Shown here: positions 33,926-46,000 of the stretch, piece by piece
How the letters are laid out: the number at the start of each line of letters is the position of its first letter
Numbering within the stretch: the stretch's first letter is position 1
Assembly (NCBI GenBank): GCA_949987705.1
Contig: OX465282.1
Location: 41,070,039 to 41,134,038 of the forward strand
Origin: Thereva unica
Taxonomy: Eukaryota; Arthropoda; Insecta; Diptera; Therevidae
Direction: 5' to 3'
DNA length: 64,000 nt
Made by a program: the position numbers and the translations under genes
Notes under the pieces: model-generated
The model's input: the letters and a program-made list of their open reading frames with translations, nothing else
Databases searched by the model: none
What the model was told of the DNA's origin: nothing

Positions 33926-36655
33926 TTTTATTTTATTCAATCAACACAAAACAAGATTTATCAAACATTTATTTTTTGTTTACAAACTCAAAAAATGTGT
34001 TCTTGCAGAAATGTTTTTATTTTTATTTTATTGTTGTTGTTGTTCATTTTTAACTAGCAAGGGCTAGTGTACCCTATAAGGGTCCTTTAATGATCCGAGC
34101 CTTGCAGCTTAGTTAACCACGAATTTTTGATGTGAATTTTTATTTTATTCAACCACAACACAAAACAAGATGTAATTTAAAAAAAACACTGCTTGTTTAT
34201 TCAAAAGAACAACAATAATACTTGAGCTATTGACAGTTTGTTCATACAGTTGTATCTTTTTACAGCGGTTATTGTAACATTTTTCGTATTTGAATATTGT
34301 GGTTTCTTTCGAAGGCACGAAAATTTTTCTTTCGACCTACGCGAACGCTAAAATTTTTAGCGACAAAATTTTTCGACTTCAAATTTTTTTCGACCCAGGA
34401 TCTGGCATGAGTCTGTCCTGTATCGAAGCTGTACGAGTAACGTAGAGTACCGTCGTCAGCGAAGCTGAGAAGTGGGTTGGAGGGGACTGAAAGTAGGTCA
34501 TTTATAAAAATGAGAAATAGGGCCGGTGATAAAATTGACCGCTGGGGGACTCCCGCAGAGATGGGGTGAGATTCAGATTTGACGCCGTCCAATACTACCT
34601 TAATTGAACGGCCGGAAAGGAAACTCTCAACCCACTTATACAGAAGCGAGTCAATTCCAATAGCTTGGAGTTTAGCTAACAAGGCTGAGTGCCATACTCT
34701 ATCAAAAGCCTTGGAGATATCCAAAGCAACCAAACTGGATTCACCAGATCCATGCAAACTTTGATGGAGGTGCTCTGTAAGGCAAACTAAAAGATCACCA
34801 GTGGATCTTTTTTGTCGGAAGCCGTATTGTTTGTCGTTGATAAGTTGGTTGGTTTCTAGATATCCCATTAGCTTTTTGTTGATTATCGTCTCCATGGTTT
34901 TGCAGAGATTAGAAGTAATTGCTATTGGGCGGTAGTTGGAGGGGTCGCTGGAGTCACCTTTTTTCGGTATGGGCTGAACATGAGCAATTTTCCAAGAATC
35001 TGGATAAACTCCGGAGAGGTATGATAGGGCAAAAAGTTTGCGCAGAGGTTTAGCCAAAGGTGAGGCGCATTGTTTAAGACGATGGGGGGTATATTATCGG
35101 GTCCAGTGGATTTTTTGGCGTCGAGCTCTTTGAGACACGTGTACACCTCGCGAGTCCTGAAGAAAACCCTGGGCATTAAATGAGCATTGAGCTCGAGAAC
35201 CGGGGGTAGCGTATTAGTTTCGGGTAGAGAAGAATTTGATGAAAACAGAGATGCTAGTAAATCGGCCTCCTTCTCATTGTGGATAAGTGAAGGAGTTGTG
35301 GATGAAGTGAAATTCTTCTTAATGGAGCTTACCAAGGACCAGAAGTTTTTGCTACCAGAAGTTGCGTTAAGGAGTTTACTTCTCAACTTGCTGTCAAATG
35401 AATTTTTGACATTCCTGATGGTGACTTTACAGGAATTTCTAAGTTTTATATATTCTAGGCGGAGCGATTCACTCGGTAAACTCTTGTATGCTCGAAAGGC
35501 GGCTTCTTTGTTTCTAATTGCGTTCATACACTCCTGATTAAACCATCTGTTGGGCCTAGGCTTCACAGATTTGGTAGAATGAGGAATGAATAAATGCATT
35601 CCTGCCTGAATGATCCTGGTGATACGGATAGCGACAGAGTTGTTTTTGGTTCGGAAACACTGGTACCAGTCAGTGGCTTGGAAATAATGAATAAGTCCCA
35701 GCTAATTGGCCTTCCCATAATGCCATACAGTTCTCCTGACTGGTTTGGGAGTGGTGGGAAATTCGAAAGGGAAGCTGGCACTGACTAAGCAGTGGTCCGA
35801 ATTGCCGAGAGGTGAATCTACTTCGACGGAGTACCTCGCTGGATGTGAGGTAAGAAAAAGATCAAGGAGATAGGTTCCTTGATCAGAAACATCCGGGACT
35901 CTCGTGGAATGATCCACAATTTGGTGTAAATTATTGGTGTCTGCAAAGAGCATTTGAGTAAGTCAGACGCTTTACATTGTGAACATTGAAATCACCCGCA
36001 ACAATGATTTCACACTCAGGATTGGATGATAAGAATCCCGAGATCTGTTCAGAGATAACATCAAATGATGAAGTTGAAGCTTCGTTACTTATGTTAGGGC
36101 TTCTGTAAAGGAAGCAGAAGAATATGACGTGGCTTCGGAAGATGATTTTAATCCAAAGATAATTAAAATCTGAAGTCGTGCTTGAATATATTAAGTCATT
36201 ATCGGGTGATATTTGGGTTTCACTAAGTGCGAAGATTGGGGGTTTATAATTCAGTAAGTGGCACTCAACAAACGAGAAATTCGCATGAAGTCCACGAATG
36301 TTACAGACGTCAATATCAATAGCGACCTGTAACGGGACTTCGGTTGCGCGGGTTCAATCGCCACATTCTTAGAGATATTTTCCGGAATTACATTTGCCGC
36401 ATCCATCAGAGGCAATGAAATTTACCGCGTCAAATTGTTATGCCTTTTGAGACGGGACAAATTTCATCGACCGTTAGATTTTGGCCGCGACACGTGCAGG
36501 TCCGAGAATCGAGTGAGGAAAGGGAGCAAGGGTACTTACTTGTGCGTCGGTCGCGAGTCTTGTCTAGTAAAGGGTGATGAAGCCTTGCCGTTACACTGCG
36601 TCGATTGTGTTGTTGTTTTGTTTTTCTTTTTGTCAACACTTTTTCACTTCACTTT

Positions 36656-37218
36656 TTTGTGTTTTGTGAGATAAGAAATAAGATAAGTATACATAAACTT
36701 CATCTAAAAGATGAGGAATAGCTAATGCGAAATTTGGAGAAGCCAGAAAAGACTGACTGTCGTGGCGGTGATAAAACACTAAAGCCAGAATATGATTCAT
36801 TAACTAAAATCAGAACTTTCCTGGAGGAAGGAATTCAGAAGTGAATTTAAGCGCAATTAAAAAAAAGCCATAACGTTAGTTCACTGATATATAATATTAT
36901 TCCTCCAAATAATATATAATATTATTCCTCCAAATAATATATAATATTATTCCCCCAATAACAAATTATGGTTTCACATTTTTCTTTAACTAGATTTTTT
37001 TTCAGTTTCTGTAGCTTATTTGCTAGAGGGAATAGAAACAGTGCAATTCTAAGGTAGATAGTCATGTTTTCTAATACAATTGATTGCAAATTAGTATTTA
37101 ACTTTTATTTAAACTGCTTAATAATTTCTAAATCATCTGCGTGTAACTATACTTTCTCTAAATGATGAATATGTACGTATGTAAAGAGCATAATGATGAA
37201 GCTGTTGTTGCATAATTT
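36656..37218. repeat. Intergenic with three 25-bp repeats (copy C)
   Basis: Equivalent of 13881-14467; three units at about 36886-36956. Confidence 0.7.
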
Positions 37219-37554
37219 TCAGCTTCCATTTTTTTCAATGATTTTTCTTGTTAAATTAATATTACTCATTCCAATTATAAATAATAATAGATTTATACCC
37301 AACTTTTTAAAATATTTAACAAGCGTACTGCAGATACCGCATAATTCATTAACTGCAGTAATTTCCTCTATGGATTTGTCCAATGTATTGTTAAGCAAAT
37401 GGTTTATACGACAAATATGATTGCATGAACGAAATGAAGCAACCATGTTTGAACCCCTGTCTGTTACTACATAGACGTTATCATCGAGCTCGCAATTAAA
37501 ATCATTTGCCAGATTACGTTTGAACTCTTCAGTGTTGTAGTAAATAATACACAT
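37219..37554 (-). pseudogene. hAT transposase fragment (copy C)
   Basis: Same 111-residue remnant as copy B (TDRGSNM, CRINHLLNN). Confidence 0.65.
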
Positions 37555-37681
37555 TAAACAATTTTAAGGGGAAAATAAAAATTATATTTAGAAGGCCTGT
37601 GTTATCGGCCCCTTAGAAAAATTTTCATTGAATGAATGAACAACCCGTATATAAAAAAATGTTTTTAAAAACTATTTATAT

Positions 37682-38194
37682 TGTGATGATTTATGCGCCA
37701 TCTGTTTGTCAAAAAGCATAACCAACGATTGTCGGTAACAACTCTGGTTGATGTCTGAACTAATGACTTATGTACTAAACTAAAATTGGAACGCTCGATA
37801 AGTGAAGACAACTTCAAGCTTCTGGACGAAAAGAAAAGAACATACCACTAGGCTCGAGAATAGGGACTCGAGAAGGTTCCAGAAGTTAAATAAAGGTGGA
37901 GCTTGGATATAAAAGCGGCTTGCAGGCGCTGAGAAAGTCAGTTTTGATTTGAAAGGCGATAAAAGTGTTCTAAAGTGAGAAACAGTAAAAAGTGGTGATT
38001 TAAAAGTGAACTATAAAGCGATAGATAGAGTTTAATAGTGCGGGTTATTAAATTAAAAGTGATTAGTGAACTGTAAGAATTGTGTTTGTAATTAAATTGT
38101 GTTTGGTTTGTAATAAATAAATTATTGTGTGGATAATTAAAAAGTGTATTCCTTAATTAATCCTACGAATCCGTTAAGCCGTAAAAACGTAACA
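37682..38194 (+). repeat. Gypsy 5' LTR (copy C)
   Basis: 513 bp, TG...CA, followed by at and the tRNA-Leu-like primer site tggtgtcagaagtggg. Confidence 0.92.
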
Positions 38195-38306
38195 ATTGGT
38201 GTCAGAAGTGGGATTAATTAAGAGATAAGTGAAATAAGTGAACTTGAACAATAATTGTGACTGGAATTTAAATTTTGTGCGTGAGAAATAAGGACTTATT
38301 AATAAA

Positions 38307-39783
38307 ATGGGTCAAAAGTTAGTGGATTTGAGCACTGTGGAGTTGAAATGAGAATTAAGTAAGCGCTCGTTGTCAACAGTGGGGGCTAAAAGTGCCCTAA
38401 CCGCCCTGCTTCGAGAACTATGGTGAACGAAGGTAAGGATCCTGAAACCTACATGTTTGAAGGCGAGGTAGAAGCAGAGCCAGAAGAAGCGACAGTGAGT
38501 ATGGCAGAACTTTTTAAGACATTGATGGTGATGAAAGAGGCGCAAGAACGGTCATCAGCTGCGCAAGAGCTTGCATCGGCAGAGGTGAAGGAAGTGATCA
38601 CGGCGAAAGTGTTGGCGTTAAAAGATGAACAGAAATTGTTAGCAGTAGCTCATGAACGCTCGTTAGCAGAACTCAAAGAGTCTATGGAAGAACAGAGAAA
38701 CCAGATGGAGCAGAAATTCGAACTAATGTCACTCTCTGTTGACAAAAAGCTGGATAACGTAAAGGAAAATGTAAGGAATGATCTGGAAAATCTCGAATCT
38801 TCCATCAAGGCAAATGTGAGGAATGATCTGGAAAATCTCGAATCTTCCATCAAGGCAAATGTAAGGAATGATCTGGATAATCTCGAAACTTCCATCAAGG
38901 CAAACGTAAGGAATGATCTAGGAAAACTCGAAATTGAACTAGAAACCGTCAGAGCCGATCTAGAAAGGGTAAAGATTCATCACCCAGTGACGGCATCTCA
39001 CGAAGTCATCGGAGTTAGCAGCCTCCAACTTTCGACGGACAAAGCCCGTGGTCTACTTACAAGCTCCAATTCGAAGCAGCAGCAGCAGGCAATTTCTGGA
39101 CTGAGGGGGAAAAAGCAACGGCCTTAACGTTGTCACTAAGGGGCACAGCAGCAGAAATATTGCAGTCAATACCAGCAGAACATCGCAACAGCTACGGATT
39201 CTTAGTTCAAGCGCTGGAAATGAGTTACGGTGATCAACACATGCAAGAGGTTTATCGACTTCAACTTCGCAATCGACTTCAAAAGCCAGGGGAAACTTTA
39301 CAACAACTATGCGCCGACATCGAGAGGTTAGTGCATCTGGCTTATCCTAGCTTCGACCAAAACTACATCAACGAAGTAGCAAGAGAGGCTTTCCTTAACT
39401 CTTTTGCTGACCGAGATCTGCAACAGGCAGCCAGATTGGCCGGAAAGAAGAATACCGCAGAAGTTTTGGCATATGCTCTGGCAAACGAGGCAGCGGGGCA
39501 AGCATCAAGAAGTGCAGTCCGCCTCAGAGAGATCCACACAACAGAGGATAGTTGCAACAGAATGAATGCAACGGAAGTACGCGGTCGACTCCGATGCTGG
39601 AACTGTAGTGAACCGGGTCATTTGCAAAGGAATTGCAGAAAGCGAAGGAGAGCAGAGTCTCCCGAAAACAGGAGTGGCGGAACTTGCTGTGAAAAATGCG
39701 GACATCGGCAGAAAGGTGACCAGAGGGAGGCCGAAAACAATGACTCCGTGTCTCCCCGCAGACAGCAGCAGGGAAACGAATAA
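38307..39783 (+). pseudogene. Gypsy gag (copy C)
   Basis: ATG at 38307 with the shared TGA at codon 15. A private one-base deletion near 38417 breaks the SAP-like region, so the longest downstream frame starts at 38420 (MVNEGKDPETYM). Four 15-residue repeats, then the shared frameshift, then capsid and a CCHC zinc knuckle (CWNCSEPGHLQRNC, near 39595-39636). Ends at the TAA before 39784; the protease-RT frame begins at 39795. Confidence 0.88.
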
Positions 39784-40511
39784 AGACTAACTCCATGGGG
39801 CGGGAGTTAGTCGGGGAAATCGAAGCCCCCGGTGTCATCATCACCACTATCAAACAACTGCAGCGTAGCGGCAACAGCCTGGTCATCGAAGGAAAGATTG
39901 GAGCTGAAAAATGCACAATAACTGTAGACACCGGTGCTTCAAAATCTGTTATCCGGGCTGACATGGTCGGCAATAAATGGCTGAAAGACGCGCGCCAATA
40001 CAGACTGAAAACTGCAACAGGAGAGCCAGTACGATTACACGGGGATATTATATTGGATGTGGTTCTTGCTGACATTGGATTTTCACATTCGTTCCTGGTA
40101 GCTGATATAACAGACGATTGTATTCTCGGTCTGGACTTTATGAAAGCACATAAAATTCTACTGGACATTGCAGAGGAAATACTGAGATATGACAACAAGG
40201 AGATTCCAATGGCCACAGGATCCACTTGTTATTCGCAGCTCAAAGTCGTCGCTCGTGAAGATACCGTGCTTCCTCCGTGTGCTGAGAAATTGGTACGAGC
40301 GATAGTCGATGGTGATCCCGGGAGCTACCGATTTTACCTTATCGAACCAGAGCAAAGGGAACCAATCAAAAATATAGCAATTGGAAAATGTCTGGTTAGC
40401 ATCGACGACAAAAAGGAAGTAGTTGTGAGAGTGCTAAATACTAACGAACGAGAAGTACGATTGAAGAAGGATACGGTTTTGGGAAAAGGAGAACCGGCAG
40501 AACAGATTACA

Positions 40512-40526
40512 TTAGTGGAATGCACT
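40512..40526. repeat. 15-bp target-site duplication, left
   Basis: ttagtggaatgcact here and at 46001-46015. Copy D has a single copy of the site (near 49895-49910). It frames the Jockey insertion. Confidence 0.93.
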
Positions 40527-41104
40527 TTTTTTTTGTTTTTAAGCATATTTACTTATTTATTATAATAAGACTTATAGGCTATGCTTAAACCTACTTTCTC
40601 TATCTAACTTAACTAACTTACTGGTCCTCCACGGACACTCTAAGCTAAACCCTATTTAACTTAATAAATTAATTAATTTTGCCTTTCGGCTTCTTTATTT
40701 ATTTAATTACTACAAGCTTAACTCTAAAATTAACGCTAAGAAAATTGTAAAAAAAGAAAAACTTAGCTAATTTAACCTATTTTATAAAACTTAACTTAAA
40801 TAATAAGACTTACAACTACCTAATCTAATCTACACATTTAAATCCTACGAACTAGTCTAGTCGGGCGACAGCCATCAGAGTCTCAGGCGACAGAAACTGA
40901 TACCTCTCGCCCGACAGCGCACACTACCCCTATTCGACTAAACCTAACCTTAAAACTACCTATCTATCTTAAAACTAAACTTATTACAATGGTAATTCTA
41001 TATCTATCCCTATTTCCCCTACAGGGATCCTAATCCTACTTAGGCTAACGCCTGCATTCACACCATGCATACACTCATTCGCACATTAACACGCTTTATT
41101 TCTT

Positions 41105-44100
41105 TTATTCCTCCAGCCACCAGTACTTCGTACTGGCCCTGGAGGCCTCCTCCCTATCTGAAGGGCCGACTCGCGTGCTGAATCGCAGGAGCTCTGCATT
41201 CAGTCCATCGGCTCGTTCGTGTAACACACGTTTATCCCGCGCCCGACGATAAACGTGGTATATTAAAGGTACTCCCTCTCTGTCTTGTATCAGTCCTAAT
41301 GAATCTAGCCATGGGAATGCTTCGGGTGGTATATATCCTGTCCGTCTTGTCATGTCATAGTAGTTTGGTTTGGGGTAGTAAGCCCCAAAAATGAGAGGAT
41401 TGGCGCTCTCTGCCGCTCTCACAACATAATTTCGGATCAATCTAATTATGAAATTGTCTATCCTCATGGTTGCTGCTTTTCCGTACAGGATGTCATTGGC
41501 ATGGAATTTTTTGAAGTTTGACTCAGGCGTTCTATACATGCTTAAGCATGCCCTTAGGCATTGTCTTTCGAACACCCTCAACTTCTCCATATATGATGGG
41601 GATATGTTCCACCATACGGGGCAACCGTAGGTGAGTACCGGTCTGACTAAGGTCTTGTAGCAATTCACCTTTACCCGTGAGTTAAGGTGTTTACTAAAAA
41701 AGAGCCTCTTCGTCATTTGGAAAGCCTTACGGGTTTTGGCTATAGCAGCACGTATATGACTCTCGTAATACATGTACTGATCCAGCCAAATCCCTAGGTA
41801 CTTAACCTCGGTTTTCTTCTCTAGCGTTTGTCCCGCATGGCTGCGAATATGAAACGATCGCCAGTTCCTCCTAACATCGCGTGGAGCTTTATTAAGAGGG
41901 GTCCTAAAGAGAATCGTTTCGCATTTTCCATGATTGATTTTCAATTTCCAATCATCAGCATATCGCTCTATTTTATCGAAATCATGTTGCAGTCGCGTCT
42001 GGATTACGTCAATCTTTGGTCCTGTCCTGTAAATAATAAGGTCGTCCGCGAAAGCCAGGGCATTCGGAAGCAATCCAACTATATCACTTATGTAGATGTT
42101 AAAGAGTAGCGGCGAATTCACTGCTCCTTGTTGCAACCCGTTTTTAATTTCTAAGACCTGTGAGGTAAGGTTCCCACTTTTAACGAGAAACTTTTTCCCC
42201 GTTATCATGTCGTAAATTATGCGAAGCAGAGAATCGTTCATCCCATACCTGGTTAGCTTTAGTAGTAGTCCTTCAACCCATACAGAGTCAAAGGCCTTCT
42301 CCAAGTCAACCAGGCATGCTCCCGTACACTGTCTCTTGGCAAAGTTCCAGTGTATATCGGACACCAATTTTGCGCAAGCATGGATAGTGCCATGTTCCGC
42401 TCGAAATCCGAACTGGTTGTCCGGAATTATTTTATTTCCCTCAACCCAACTTGTCAGCGAACGATTAATTACAACTTCAAATACTTTACTGATGTTTGGA
42501 AGTAAGCTTATTGACCGGAGATTAGCTGGGTTTGATCTATCTTTGTTTCCTTTAGGTATAGGGTATACTACAGCCGTTTTCCAGTTTTCTGGAAAATAGG
42601 CATTGTTCAAGCAATTGTTGAACAGCGTGGTGTATATGTCGATCGCACACGGAGGTAGGTGCTTCAGAACCACATTCGGGATGCCATCGATCCCTGACGA
42701 TTTCTTATTGTTCAGCATTTGAAAGATTTGCAGAAGTTCATCCTTCTTCACGAATATTGAATATCCGGGGACCCTTGGGATGTTGTCCGCTGGGCAATCT
42801 TCATTGAATTCAACTAAATGTCGATTCTCAGATCTCCATACTCTGATTTCGTTCTGAAGGTTGAAGTGATTCAACAGAGCTTGATTCTCCAGGTCGAAAT
42901 TCGGCCGAACACTAGTGTTTACCGAGTAGACTTCCTGACAGAATGCCCCCACCAAATCTACTCTGTCCTGCTCATCTTCCACATGATAACAATCGTCATC
43001 GTCTCGGTAAAGCGTATCCGGATCTAGGCCTGCCTTTCGCATCAACTCCTCACTGTCGGAATTCCTAGGTAATCGCAACTTCTCCAGTCGATTGTGCGTT
43101 TTCCTCCTAAAGATTTTGTTTATCTGCGGAAACATGCCTGGACCAGTGGGTTTTATGGACCGGATCTTATTGCTCCAATACAGATTTATGGCCTTGGAGT
43201 AATTCTCCTTGATTAATTGTTGGAGGTTTCGGATCATCGACTTTACTGTTGCGATCTCTGGATTCCGTCGGTCCTGGAATTGGCGGTGTAGTGACTTGAG
43301 TCTCGAGAGCAGCATACTTTTATGTCTTTGTAGATTGTCAATCGTTGAGTTTCTGTAACAGTCAGTGCAGTTGCGTCTTTTTACTTTAGGTATGGTCCGG
43401 TCCATTGTTTGCACAATGATTCGGTCCATATTTTTCAGTGTATCGTCGATTTCGTCTTTAGTCAGGGTTCTGTCTGTCGGCGGTGCTAGCCCTTCCGTCT
43501 GTATGGTGCGGGAAATCGTGCTGGAGAAACGTGGCCAGTGTGCCCTATGGTAAGCATAGGGGTGCACTGTAGCATATTGTTCCAGCTCGATTGACTCGCG
43601 TGGCACTTTCACCGTGATTGAGAGTCCGTAGTGGTCGCTGTCGTAAGGAACCGTTTGTAAGCAGTTCATATTCTCGTCATTTGGTCGGCCGTTGTCTAGA
43701 CGTGAGTCAAGCAAGCATAGATCCAGATATGAACCACCTCTGGGATACGATGGCATATCTGTAGCAAGTAGTGAAACCTTCTGCAGGATTCTGTTATCCT
43801 CCAGCCATTTTTGTAGCTGGTTACCTCTTGTGTTGGCTGTTTGATTTCCCCATGCTCCGTGTTTGGCATTTAAGTCTCCGGCCAATAAGTAATAATTTTC
43901 TTCCGCTCCCAGGTCTAGTATGTGAAAGAGTTGTTCCAATTCGTTGACGAAACGTTCTGCTTGAGGGGCTGCGGGTGCGTAGGCCGCGATCACATACATC
44001 CTTCGTCCACTTTGGAGAGGGATATATACGATACAGGCTTCTAGCACTCGAAAACGTTCAATGTCTCTGCTTTGTTTGACCCGAAACTTTATTCCATTCC

Positions 44101-44401
44101 TGATAAGGATAGCCGTTCCGCCGCCCTGGACGGCCCCAGGACGATCCCGTCTGACTATCTCGTAGTCCTTGTACTCCAGTTTATGTTTCCCTGATAACTT
44201 AGTTTCGCTGACAAGGAGCACGTCGGGAGCTTCGTGTTGCAACAACGAGAGGAGGTTCGCCCTTCTCTCTATCCTAATGATTGAATTGGCATTTATTGCC
44301 ACGATTTTTATGGAGTTCTCTTGTAGTACTGGCATTATGCGCTTACGGGTCTGCGTGGAAAAGCACGGAATAAACCACGTCCAGTCTGGCATTGTGCTCA
44401 T
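41105..44401 (-). CDS. Jockey-clade LINE ORF2: endonuclease-reverse transcriptase
   Basis: 1098 codons, uninterrupted. An APE-like endonuclease at residues about 30-265 nicks target DNA (AINANSI, VSETKLS, LLAGDLNAKHGAWG near 175, DSDHYGL near 255). The reverse transcriptase at about 565-830 primes from the nick: KKSSGIDGIPNVVLK, VYPIPKG, LRSISLLPNISKVFE, QFGFRAEHGT, LVDLEKAFDSVW with catalytic Asp 699, LQQGAVNSPLLFN and ALAFADDL with the FADD pair near 786. A C-terminal region of about 270 residues follows, with YLGIWLD and TYGCPVW as usual for Jockey elements. The start at 44401 overlaps ORF1 by about 60 bp; an internal Met at residue 23, right after the ORF1 stop, is an alternative. All catalytic motifs are present, so it may be active. 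Confidence 0.93.
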   Translation of the reverse strand: MSTMPDWTWFIPCFSTQTRKRIMPVLQENSIKIVAINANSIIRIERRANLLSLLQHEAPDVLLVSETKLSGKHKLEYKDYEIVRRDRPGAVQGGGTAILIRNGIKFRVKQSRDIERFRVLEACIVYIPLQSGRRMYVIAAYAPAAPQAERFVNELEQLFHILDLGAEENYYLLAGDLNAKHGAWGNQTANTRGNQLQKWLEDNRILQKVSLLATDMPSYPRGGSYLDLCLLDSRLDNGRPNDENMNCLQTVPYDSDHYGLSITVKVPRESIELEQYATVHPYAYHRAHWPRFSSTISRTIQTEGLAPPTDRTLTKDEIDDTLKNMDRIIVQTMDRTIPKVKRRNCTDCYRNSTIDNLQRHKSMLLSRLKSLHRQFQDRRNPEIATVKSMIRNLQQLIKENYSKAINLYWSNKIRSIKPTGPGMFPQINKIFRRKTHNRLEKLRLPRNSDSEELMRKAGLDPDTLYRDDDDCYHVEDEQDRVDLVGAFCQEVYSVNTSVRPNFDLENQALLNHFNLQNEIRVWRSENRHLVEFNEDCPADNIPRVPGYSIFVKKDELLQIFQMLNNKKSSGIDGIPNVVLKHLPPCAIDIYTTLFNNCLNNAYFPENWKTAVVYPIPKGNKDRSNPANLRSISLLPNISKVFEVVINRSLTSWVEGNKIIPDNQFGFRAEHGTIHACAKLVSDIHWNFAKRQCTGACLVDLEKAFDSVWVEGLLLKLTRYGMNDSLLRIIYDMITGKKFLVKSGNLTSQVLEIKNGLQQGAVNSPLLFNIYISDIVGLLPNALAFADDLIIYRTGPKIDVIQTRLQHDFDKIERYADDWKLKINHGKCETILFRTPLNKAPRDVRRNWRSFHIRSHAGQTLEKKTEVKYLGIWLDQYMYYESHIRAAIAKTRKAFQMTKRLFFSKHLNSRVKVNCYKTLVRPVLTYGCPVWWNISPSYMEKLRVFERQCLRACLSMYRTPESNFKKFHANDILYGKAATMRIDNFIIRLIRNYVVRAAESANPLIFGAYYPKPNYYDMTRRTGYIPPEAFPWLDSLGLIQDREGVPLIYHVYRRARDKRVLHERADGLNAELLRFSTRVGPSDREEASRASTKYWWLEE

Positions 44402-45766
44402 TTACCTGCCTTTGAATGTTGGCCAATTGTCCCTGGATAGACAGCAAGATTGCCTTTAACTCACTGTCCACCGAGGATGTGGCCTGTGCTATTTTAGGAG
44501 CTTGTTGTGGTACTGCCTGTGCTCCCATTGCCGCTTGGGCAAAGGATACATTTGGCCGTACTATGTTTTGGAACATGGCCATTTTCTGCCTTTTCTGTTC
44601 CTCAATTAAATTTTTTCTCGCTTGAATACGTTTTTTTAGCTCTGCGTATTTCGGGTATCCCCGATAATTAGCGGGGTGTCCTTTTGAGCGGCAGAGCACG
44701 CAGTATAACTTAGTCATGTCGTCCACCCGCTCTTTGCCCAGCGGGCATTCCCCTGGCTTGTGTTCTTTATCGCACTTTATGCACCTAAATGCCATTCGGC
44801 AGTTAGGCGCTGCGTGCCCGAACCTTTGGCATCTCATGCACTGAAGGACGCCATCTTTTTTGGTTACTTTTTCCCAACTCACTATGAGATGACCAACATC
44901 CCTTATTGATTTAAGGGCGTCTAGTCTGCTCTCTGGGGATAGCTGAACTAAAAAGAAAGGGAGTGTCTTTTAAGCAGCGCGTGAACGCGGTGTTGCAAAT
45001 GGCTTCACCGTTAAAAAATTTAAATTTTCAATTTTCTTCTCTTTTAGCAGAGTAAGAATTTCTTCAGGGTCCATACCGGGATCCAGGCCCTTCAGGAGGA
45101 CGTTTATTTTTTTATCCGCCTTTGCTGTGTAGGAGAAATATTCTGTCTCCGTTCGCTCAAGCACACTTTTCATTTTTTTAAAATCATCCATTTTCACACA
45201 CATAAGGGAATGGTGTCCGTTAGACTGTCTCTTAACGGAATACCCTTCCCTCGCAATCACTCTTAAAGCTAAAGCTAATGTGTCTGAGACACTTTGCTTA
45301 AATATATTAATTGGGGGTACCTTTTCTTTTCTTATCTTCCCTATGAAATTGGTTTTCGTTGTTCTTGGTGTTGTTGACGTTGTTGTTGTTTCTGCTGCTG
45401 ATTTTTTCGTAGCTTCTTCCAATGAAGTTTTTGCGGCCACTTTTTCTAGAGGAGGCTGTTTGCTGCAGTTTTTTGCCTTCACTGTATTGATGAGTTCTGC
45501 GAGCGCTTTCTCATTTTCCTCATTTGTCATCAGTGGAGCGAAGGAGTTTCCTAATCCAGTATATGACGGATGTTGCTGTGGGTCTGTAGATGGCACACTC
45601 TCGCAAGAGCTCTCGTCAGCACCGCTACAGTTATCCTCCGTTGCTACAGTCAGCTCATCAGCTGGCGATATTTTTGATTTCCTCGGAGTTAGAAGTTTTT
45701 TTGTTTTTTTTTTCTTTTTTTAATTGTCAATGCAATCACTGCACTATTTGAGGGACGGGGGTCCAT
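44343..45766 (-). pseudogene. Jockey-clade LINE ORF1 (gag-like nucleic-acid binding protein), broken
   Basis: The likely start is the ATG at 45766 (MDPRPSNSAV). A long A-run at 45690-45722 (minus strand) puts the next part in another frame. That part is open from about 45715 to 44970, where an in-frame TAA interrupts, then open again in the same frame to 44343. The distal part has zinc knuckles CMRCQRFGHAAPNC and CIKCDKEHKPGEC, and a third, degenerate one (CVLCRSKGH) whose last Cys is replaced by Tyr. ORF1 normally packages the LINE RNA. Frame damage here contrasts with the intact ORF2; an A-run sequencing error is possible. Confidence 0.8.
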
Positions 45767-46000
45767 GTTATGGCCCGCTCCCCAGCGTTCGTTTCGCTTT
45801 TTATTACTTGGAATACTATACGCACTGTACTTTAAAAATATCAAATTATTTTAAACGTTTATAGCGTATGGCACTATTTTATAGGCGCGGTACCGCGGTA
45901 ATTTATATTTAAATACTTGCTTTAAAAAAAAAATAGTTTTTTCTTTTAGAGTTTTCGTCCTCGCTGTGTGACAGTCCGATCTAGCCCTTCTCGGAGACTC

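Larger units (their letters stand above)
28765..36425 (-). pseudogene. LINE ORF2 pseudogene, copy C
   Basis: The C-terminal part is truncated by a small deletion near 28773 (ORF ends at 28765 instead of continuing as in A and B). RT with FADD is open at 35057-34269. The one-base deletion near 35073 splits RT as in B. The shared TAG (35702-35704) is present. Endonuclease fragments at 35953-35702 and above are broken. Confidence 0.85.
28500..36655 (-). mobile_element. Non-LTR retrotransposon (copy C), interrupted
   Basis: Third copy of the LINE, interrupted by the CCAGG-flanked insertion (29429-34394), which contains the CTAG-ended element (29716-33925). Confidence 0.75.
27811..39448. repeat. 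Tandem segmental copy C (11.6 kb)
   Basis: Same junction sequence as A/B. It shares the 17-bp duplication and CTAG-ended insertion with B and has its own 508-bp MITE. Unlike A and B it does not end in gag: the Gypsy element continues into zinc-knuckle, protease and RT sequence. C therefore carries the original right-hand breakpoint context. Confidence 0.93.
40527..46000 (-). mobile_element. Full-length Jockey-clade LINE
   Basis: 5474 bp on the minus strand, bounded by 15-bp duplications. The A-tail is the poly-T at 40527-40542 of the plus strand. The 5' leader runs from 46000 to about 45767 and the 3' UTR is 41104-40543 (about 560 bp, AT-rich). It carries ORF1 (broken) and ORF2 (intact). It is inserted in the Gypsy protease-RT linker of copy C only, so it is younger than the tandem duplication that made copy D. 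Confidence 0.93.

Noticed and set aside
39524..40225. 233-residue minus-strand ORF, also at 48905-49606
   Set aside because: Antisense to Gypsy zinc-knuckle/protease sequence, which has clear motifs in the plus frame.
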